Below, in pieces: positions 60,372 through 64,000 of a stretch of DNA of 64,000 nucleotides. Position 1 is the first letter of the stretch; each line of letters opens with the position of its first letter. A program made the translations under genes and the position numbers. Source of the DNA: Vreelandella salicampi (GTDB lineage: Bacteria; Pseudomonadota; Gammaproteobacteria; Pseudomonadales; Halomonadaceae); contig NZ_JACCDF010000007.1 in NCBI RefSeq assembly GCF_013415105.1, positions 62,001 to 126,000 of the forward strand, written 5' to 3'. The notes under the pieces are model-generated. The model made no database searches. It was given only the letters and a program-made list of their open reading frames with translations, and was not told the origin of the DNA.

Positions 60372-60651
60372 CACCAAGGTTTTGTCGCGCGCCGAGCGCA
60401 AACGTGAGCTGTTAAACCGCTTGGAGCAGCAGCGTATTGACATGATGGTGGAGAGTTTGCGCCTGCAACGTGCAGGCGCTCCGTTGGATGCCAGCTGGCA
60501 ACAAGTCACCCGCTTCAAAACGCCACTTACCTTGCTCGGCGGCATTGTCGTGTGGAAAGTTTTGCGCCAGCCAGGGCGTCTTGTTTATATCGGGAAACGC
60601 GCCCTCACAGGCTACGTGGCGTTGAAAAAACTCAGACGGCTAACGCATTAA
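60358..60651 (+). CDS. YqjK-like protein
   Basis: 97 residues from ATG 60358 (another ATG at 60346). A basic helical N-terminus (RAERKRELLNRLEQQRIDMM) leads to a weakly hydrophobic segment (TPLTLLGGIVVWKVLRQPG). Third gene of the DUF883-YqjE-YqjK trio, overlapping yqjE by 14 bases. Function unknown. Its stop codon shares TTAA with the convergent flavoprotein gene. Confidence 0.75.
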   Translation: MKDTDTKVLSRAERKRELLNRLEQQRIDMMVESLRLQRAGAPLDASWQQVTRFKTPLTLLGGIVVWKVLRQPGRLVYIGKRALTGYVALKKLRRLTH

Positions 60652-61832
60652 CACGCCTGCCCGCAGGCCACGCCGCTTGCCCACGCCCATTGAAAGTTAA
60701 ACCCGCCAAGCTCGCCGGTGACGTCGAGCACTTCGCCGATAAAACGCAGCTGAGGTAACCCCTTCACGCTGAAGTCTTTTGAGGAAATCACCGCGGTATC
60801 CACGCCTCCAAGCGTGACTTCCGCGGTGCGCCACCCTTCTGTGCCTGAAGGCTTGAGCTCCCAGGCATTAAGCCGCGCCGCCCACGCGTCAAGCTCAGCA
60901 TTGCTGTACTGCGCTAATGGTCGGCTCTGCTGCTCATCGACGTACCAGCTCATTAACGCTTGAACCAACCGCTTAGGAAAACGCTCCCCCAACCACGTCG
61001 AAAGCTGGCGTTTAGGCGTTATTTCGCGTGCGTGTCGTAATGCCTCACCAGCGTTTTCATGCGGCAACATATTGAGGCTCAAGGCATCGCCTGGCTGCCA
61101 GACGCTAGAAATCTGCAGCATCGCCGGGCCCGAAATGCCGCGATGGGTAAAGAGCATGGGTTCGAGAAACGTTTTTTCTCGGCAACTCACAGATACTTCC
61201 ACACTAACGCCGGCAAGCTCGGCAAAGCGCGACTTCCACGGCTCGCTCAGGGTAAACGGCACCAGCGCCGGGCGTGTAGGCAGCACCTCAAGCCCAAATT
61301 GGCGGGCGATATCATAGCCAAACCCCGTCGCCCCCATGGTCGGGATCGAAAGCCCACCACTGGCGACCACCACGACGCCGGCATCGATGCGCCCTTTGGA
61401 GGTGGTGAGGCGCATACCCTCGCCATTACGCTCGACGCTATCAATCCGTGTTTTCAGCTGCACTTCAACGCCCGCCCACTCACATTCGGTGAGCAATACA
61501 TGCAAGATATCTTTTGCTGAGGTAGCACAAAACAGCTGCCCGGGTGCTTTTTCAACGTAATCAACGCCGTGGCGCTCGACAAGTTCGACAAAGTGCTCAG
61601 GGCGATAACGCTTAAGCGCGGAGATGCTGAAATAAGGATTTTCTGAGTAAAAGTGCTGTGGAGTGGTAGCGAGATTGGTAAAGTTACAGCGACCACCGCC
61701 GGACATCAGAATTTTTTTACCCGCTTTATTCGCATGGTCGAGCAATAGCACGCGGCGCCCGGCATAGCCAGCTTGCGCCGCGCACATAAGGCCGGCGGCA
61801 CCCGCGCCGATTACTACCACATCAAACGTCAT
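60648..61832 (-). CDS. BaiN/YhiN (HI0933-like) FAD-dependent oxidoreductase
   Basis: 394 residues. N-terminal FAD-binding GAGAAGLMCAAQAGYAGRRV and the family signature KKILMSGGGRCNFTN, a second dinucleotide strand (GVVVVASGGLSIPTMGATG), and C-terminal FIGEVLDVTGELGGFNFQWAWASG. The HI0933 family is conserved; some members reduce bile acids, but the role in this type of bacterium is unknown. Confidence 0.9.
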   Translation of the reverse strand: MTFDVVVIGAGAAGLMCAAQAGYAGRRVLLLDHANKAGKKILMSGGGRCNFTNLATTPQHFYSENPYFSISALKRYRPEHFVELVERHGVDYVEKAPGQLFCATSAKDILHVLLTECEWAGVEVQLKTRIDSVERNGEGMRLTTSKGRIDAGVVVVASGGLSIPTMGATGFGYDIARQFGLEVLPTRPALVPFTLSEPWKSRFAELAGVSVEVSVSCREKTFLEPMLFTHRGISGPAMLQISSVWQPGDALSLNMLPHENAGEALRHAREITPKRQLSTWLGERFPKRLVQALMSWYVDEQQSRPLAQYSNAELDAWAARLNAWELKPSGTEGWRTAEVTLGGVDTAVISSKDFSVKGLPQLRFIGEVLDVTGELGGFNFQWAWASGVACGQAC

Positions 61833-61944
61833 GTTGGGTATCCCTGTAATAAAGCGCCTAGGGTACCAGCTGCCGAGTGAATCGCCAGCGTAACGGGCTA
61901 TCTTGCTTCCTGTGTACTTGTGTCAAAAAATCATATAGCTTTTG

Positions 61945-61957
61945 TATAATTAATTAT
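61945..61957 (+). promoter_or_regulatory. -10 box overlapped by palindrome before the second RND pair
   Basis: TATAAT (61945-61950) is embedded in the perfect palindrome ATAATTAATTAT (61946-61957), about 50 bases before the adaptor start. No clear -35 is seen at 16-18 bases. A dimeric repressor bound here would cover the promoter; its gene may lie outside the window. Confidence 0.45.
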
Positions 61958-62003
61958 CGACCAAACAGACGTTAAGACTTTACCGCTACCCGCTGAGAAG
62001 CTC

Positions 62004-63101
62004 ATGGAACGCACACCCTCTCTTTATATTCGGCGATTAACGCTTGCGCTCACCCTGTCGTTAACCATTGGTGCTGTATTGAACGCTAGCACCGCGTGGG
62101 CACAATCACCGCCGCCGGTTATCGCAGCAAGCGCGGAGCTGAAACGCTGGTCAGACCCCATTGAGGCGCTCGGCACATTGCGAGCCGATGAGAGTGTTAC
62201 GCTTTCGGCCACGGTCACCGACACGGTGGCGGAGATTAATTTTCATGACGGTGAGCTCGTTGACGCTGGGCAGCGTCTGATCCAGCTTAATGATACTGAG
62301 GAGCGCGCCCAGCTTCGAGCCGCTCGCGCGCTGGAGGATGAACGGCGCAATGCGCTTAACCGCGTCACCCAACTCCAGGCGCGTAACCTCTCGGCACGCG
62401 CTGACGTTGAGGACAATCAGGCGCAGCTGCGCCAAGCCACTGCCGAGGCCGAAGCATTAGAAGCGCGCTTGGCTAACTACCGCTTGGAAGCGCCGTTTAG
62501 CGGCCGAGTCGGGTTTCGCGATATTAGCCTAGGCACCCTGGTCACTCCCGGCATGGAGCTAGTCACCCTGGATAAGCTGGATGTGATGCAGCTCGACTTC
62601 AGCGTACCGGAAGTCTATCTCGGCGAGCTTTCATCAGGGCTTGCGCTTACCGCCACCAGCGCTGCCTATCCGGATGACGCCTTTAACGGCGACGTCGCTA
62701 CCGTCGGCACCCGCGTCGATCCTGTATCGCGCAGTGTTACCGTGCGTGCTGAAGTTGATAATCCATCGCTCCGTTTACGTCCTGGCATGTTCATGCAGGT
62801 CACGCTTGCGCCGACACCACGCGAGACACTCGTCTTGCCAGAATCCGCCATCGTGCCCGAAGGGCAACACCACTATGTGTGGTACTTGGACGCCGGGGAT
62901 AACAACCGCGTGGCATGGCGCGAAGTAAAACTCGGCTCGCGGCGCGAAGGCGAAGTGGAAATTGTCGCCGGACTTGAGCGCGGTGATTTGGTCGTCGCCC
63001 ACGGCACCGAGCGCGTGCGTGAAGGCCAAACGCCCGAGCTACTTGGCGTGTTAAACGATGATACCAGCGTCTCTGAGCTAATACGTCAGGAGCGCCGCTG
63101 A
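62004..63101 (+). CDS. RND efflux periplasmic adaptor (membrane fusion protein)
   Basis: 365 residues: signal peptide (LTLALTLSLTIGAVLNASTAWAQ as separate hydrophobic and cleavage parts), lipoyl halves (INFHDGELVDAGQRLIQL; APFSGRVGFRDISLG), helical hairpin, beta-barrel (LDVMQLDFSVPEVYLGEL) and membrane-proximal domain. MexE/AcrA-like subgroup. Different from the adaptor at 29.5 kb. Its stop overlaps the permease start by one base (TGATG). Confidence 0.9.
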   Translation: MERTPSLYIRRLTLALTLSLTIGAVLNASTAWAQSPPPVIAASAELKRWSDPIEALGTLRADESVTLSATVTDTVAEINFHDGELVDAGQRLIQLNDTEERAQLRAARALEDERRNALNRVTQLQARNLSARADVEDNQAQLRQATAEAEALEARLANYRLEAPFSGRVGFRDISLGTLVTPGMELVTLDKLDVMQLDFSVPEVYLGELSSGLALTATSAAYPDDAFNGDVATVGTRVDPVSRSVTVRAEVDNPSLRLRPGMFMQVTLAPTPRETLVLPESAIVPEGQHHYVWYLDAGDNNRVAWREVKLGSRREGEVEIVAGLERGDLVVAHGTERVREGQTPELLGVLNDDTSVSELIRQERR

Positions 63102-64000
63102 TGCGTTTATCGGATATTTCCGTTCAGCGCCCAGTGCTCGCAACCGTATTGGCCGCGTTGATTGTCGCCTTTGGCCTACTCGCCCTGGAGCGTTTGCCGC
63201 TGCAAGAGTATCCCTCGATCGATCCCCCCATCGTTGGAATCGATACGCGCTACCCTGGCGCCTCGGCAAGCATTGTGGAAACCCGCATTACGCAGTTATT
63301 GGAAGACCGCATTTCCGGCGTCGAAGGAATCGAGGTGATCTCATCGAGCAGCGAAGATGGCCGTTCCAGCATCAACGTCGAATTCAGCTTGGATATGGAC
63401 ATCGACGCGGCGGCAAATGATATTCGCGATCGTATTTCTGGCTCCCTCGACAACCTGCCCGAAGAAGCCGACCCACCTGAAGTACAAAAAGCCGACTCAA
63501 GCTCCGATGTGGTGCTGTGGCTAAGTCTCTCCGGCGACAACTACAGCATGGCGGAGCTCACCGACTACGCCGACCGCTACTTAGTGGATAGCCTTTCGGT
63601 ACTGCCTGGCGTTGCCCAAGTCCGCGTGGGCGGCGGGCGTGAATACGCCATGCGTGTGTGGCTCGATGCGAATGCATTGGCCGCCCGCGATCTCACCGTC
63701 GGCGACGTGGAACAAGTACTGCGCGAAGAAAACGTGGAGTTGCCCGGTGGTGCCATCGAATCCCGCGAGCGCCAGTTTATCGTGCGCCTGCCGCGCAACT
63801 TCAGCACGCCTACGGACTTTCGTTCTTTGGTGTTGTCGCAAAGCGACAACGGCTACCTGATGCGGCTGGATGACGTCGCCCGTGTGGAAATCGGCGCGGT
63901 CGAGGAGCGCACCATTTTCCGCGGTAACGGCGTGCCGATGGTGGGCCTGGGGTTGATGAAGCAGTCCACCGCCAACGTGCTGGAAATCTCACAAGGCGCG
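63101..64000 (+). CDS. RND efflux permease, N-terminal part (cut by window end)
   Basis: Open for exactly 300 codons to the window edge with no stop. It starts MRLSDISVQRPVLATVL with the TM1 helix, then the porter PN1/PN2 region (TRYPGASASIVETRITQLLE; ISSSSEDGRSSINVEF; LPGVAQVRVGGGREYAMRVWLD) typical of the hydrophobe/amphiphile efflux (HAE1) group. Co-transcribed with the adaptor (TGATG overlap). Substrate unknown. Confidence 0.92.
   Translation, partial: MRLSDISVQRPVLATVLAALIVAFGLLALERLPLQEYPSIDPPIVGIDTRYPGASASIVETRITQLLEDRISGVEGIEVISSSSEDGRSSINVEFSLDMDIDAAANDIRDRISGSLDNLPEEADPPEVQKADSSSDVVLWLSLSGDNYSMAELTDYADRYLVDSLSVLPGVAQVRVGGGREYAMRVWLDANALAARDLTVGDVEQVLREENVELPGGAIESRERQFIVRLPRNFSTPTDFRSLVLSQSDNGYLMRLDDVARVEIGAVEERTIFRGNGVPMVGLGLMKQSTANVLEISQGA

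Overview
The window is a gene-dense stretch of roughly 55-60 % GC from a gammaproteobacterium. Gene content and protein sequences look most like Halomonadaceae (Halomonas and relatives): gacA/uvrY next to uvrC, a GntR-controlled prpB-prpC-acnD-prpF-prpD propionate operon, the rpe-gph-trpE...trpGDC arrangement, cysPTWA, and the DUF883/YqjE/YqjK trio. The taxon is inferred from gene content, not from a marker search. I see no prophage, IS element, CRISPR array or rRNA, and no gene-free stretch over 300 bases.

Layout: 1-3.7 kb holds a GacA-type response regulator, uvrC, pgsA and a Gly-Cys-Leu tRNA cluster behind a near-consensus promoter. 3.7-9.3 kb holds nadB, convergent with sdhE-cptA, then ihfB-lapA-lapB, a convergent pyrF, and a small periplasmic helix-hairpin-helix protein. 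9.3-17.9 kb is the methylcitrate-cycle operon on the minus strand (gntR-prpB-prpC-acnD-prpF-prpD), with a hairpin in three of its spacers and repeated GTCrACAA-like sites around its promoter. 18-22 kb holds pabB, cysH, cysB and trxA: PAPS reductase, the sulfur regulator and the reductase's electron donor side by side. 22-29.4 kb holds a PerM-type membrane protein, a SIMPL protein, serS, a DUF4202 protein and a large FAD/Fe-S D-2-hydroxyacid dehydrogenase of the YdiJ type. 29.4-33.7 kb is an RND efflux pair whose permease gene is broken by a frameshift.

33.7-43.8 kb is a minus-strand run rpe-gph-trpE-[fdsB-fdsA]-trpG-trpD-trpC. An NAD-linked formate dehydrogenase sits inside the tryptophan cluster, between the two subunits of anthranilate synthase. 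44-47.8 kb is the sulfate importer cysP-cysT-cysW-cysA. An AT-rich motif upstream of cysP recurs upstream of cysH and between cysB and trxA, suggesting a common CysB regulon.

47.9-52 kb holds an SDH-L type shikimate dehydrogenase, an AlkB-like dioxygenase, a YajG-like lipoprotein, a thiopurine methyltransferase, an SH3/coiled-coil membrane protein and a DUF1820 protein. 52-55 kb is the most novel stretch: a possible 43-residue protein, then an unrecognised 680-residue protein with a possible Cys-His-Asn papain-like triad, 3 bases before a TlyA-type RNA methyltransferase. 55-64 kb holds a giant MscK/MscM-type channel, outer-membrane phospholipase A, the DUF883-YqjE-YqjK membrane-stress trio, a BaiN/YhiN flavoprotein, and a second RND pair whose permease runs off the window end.
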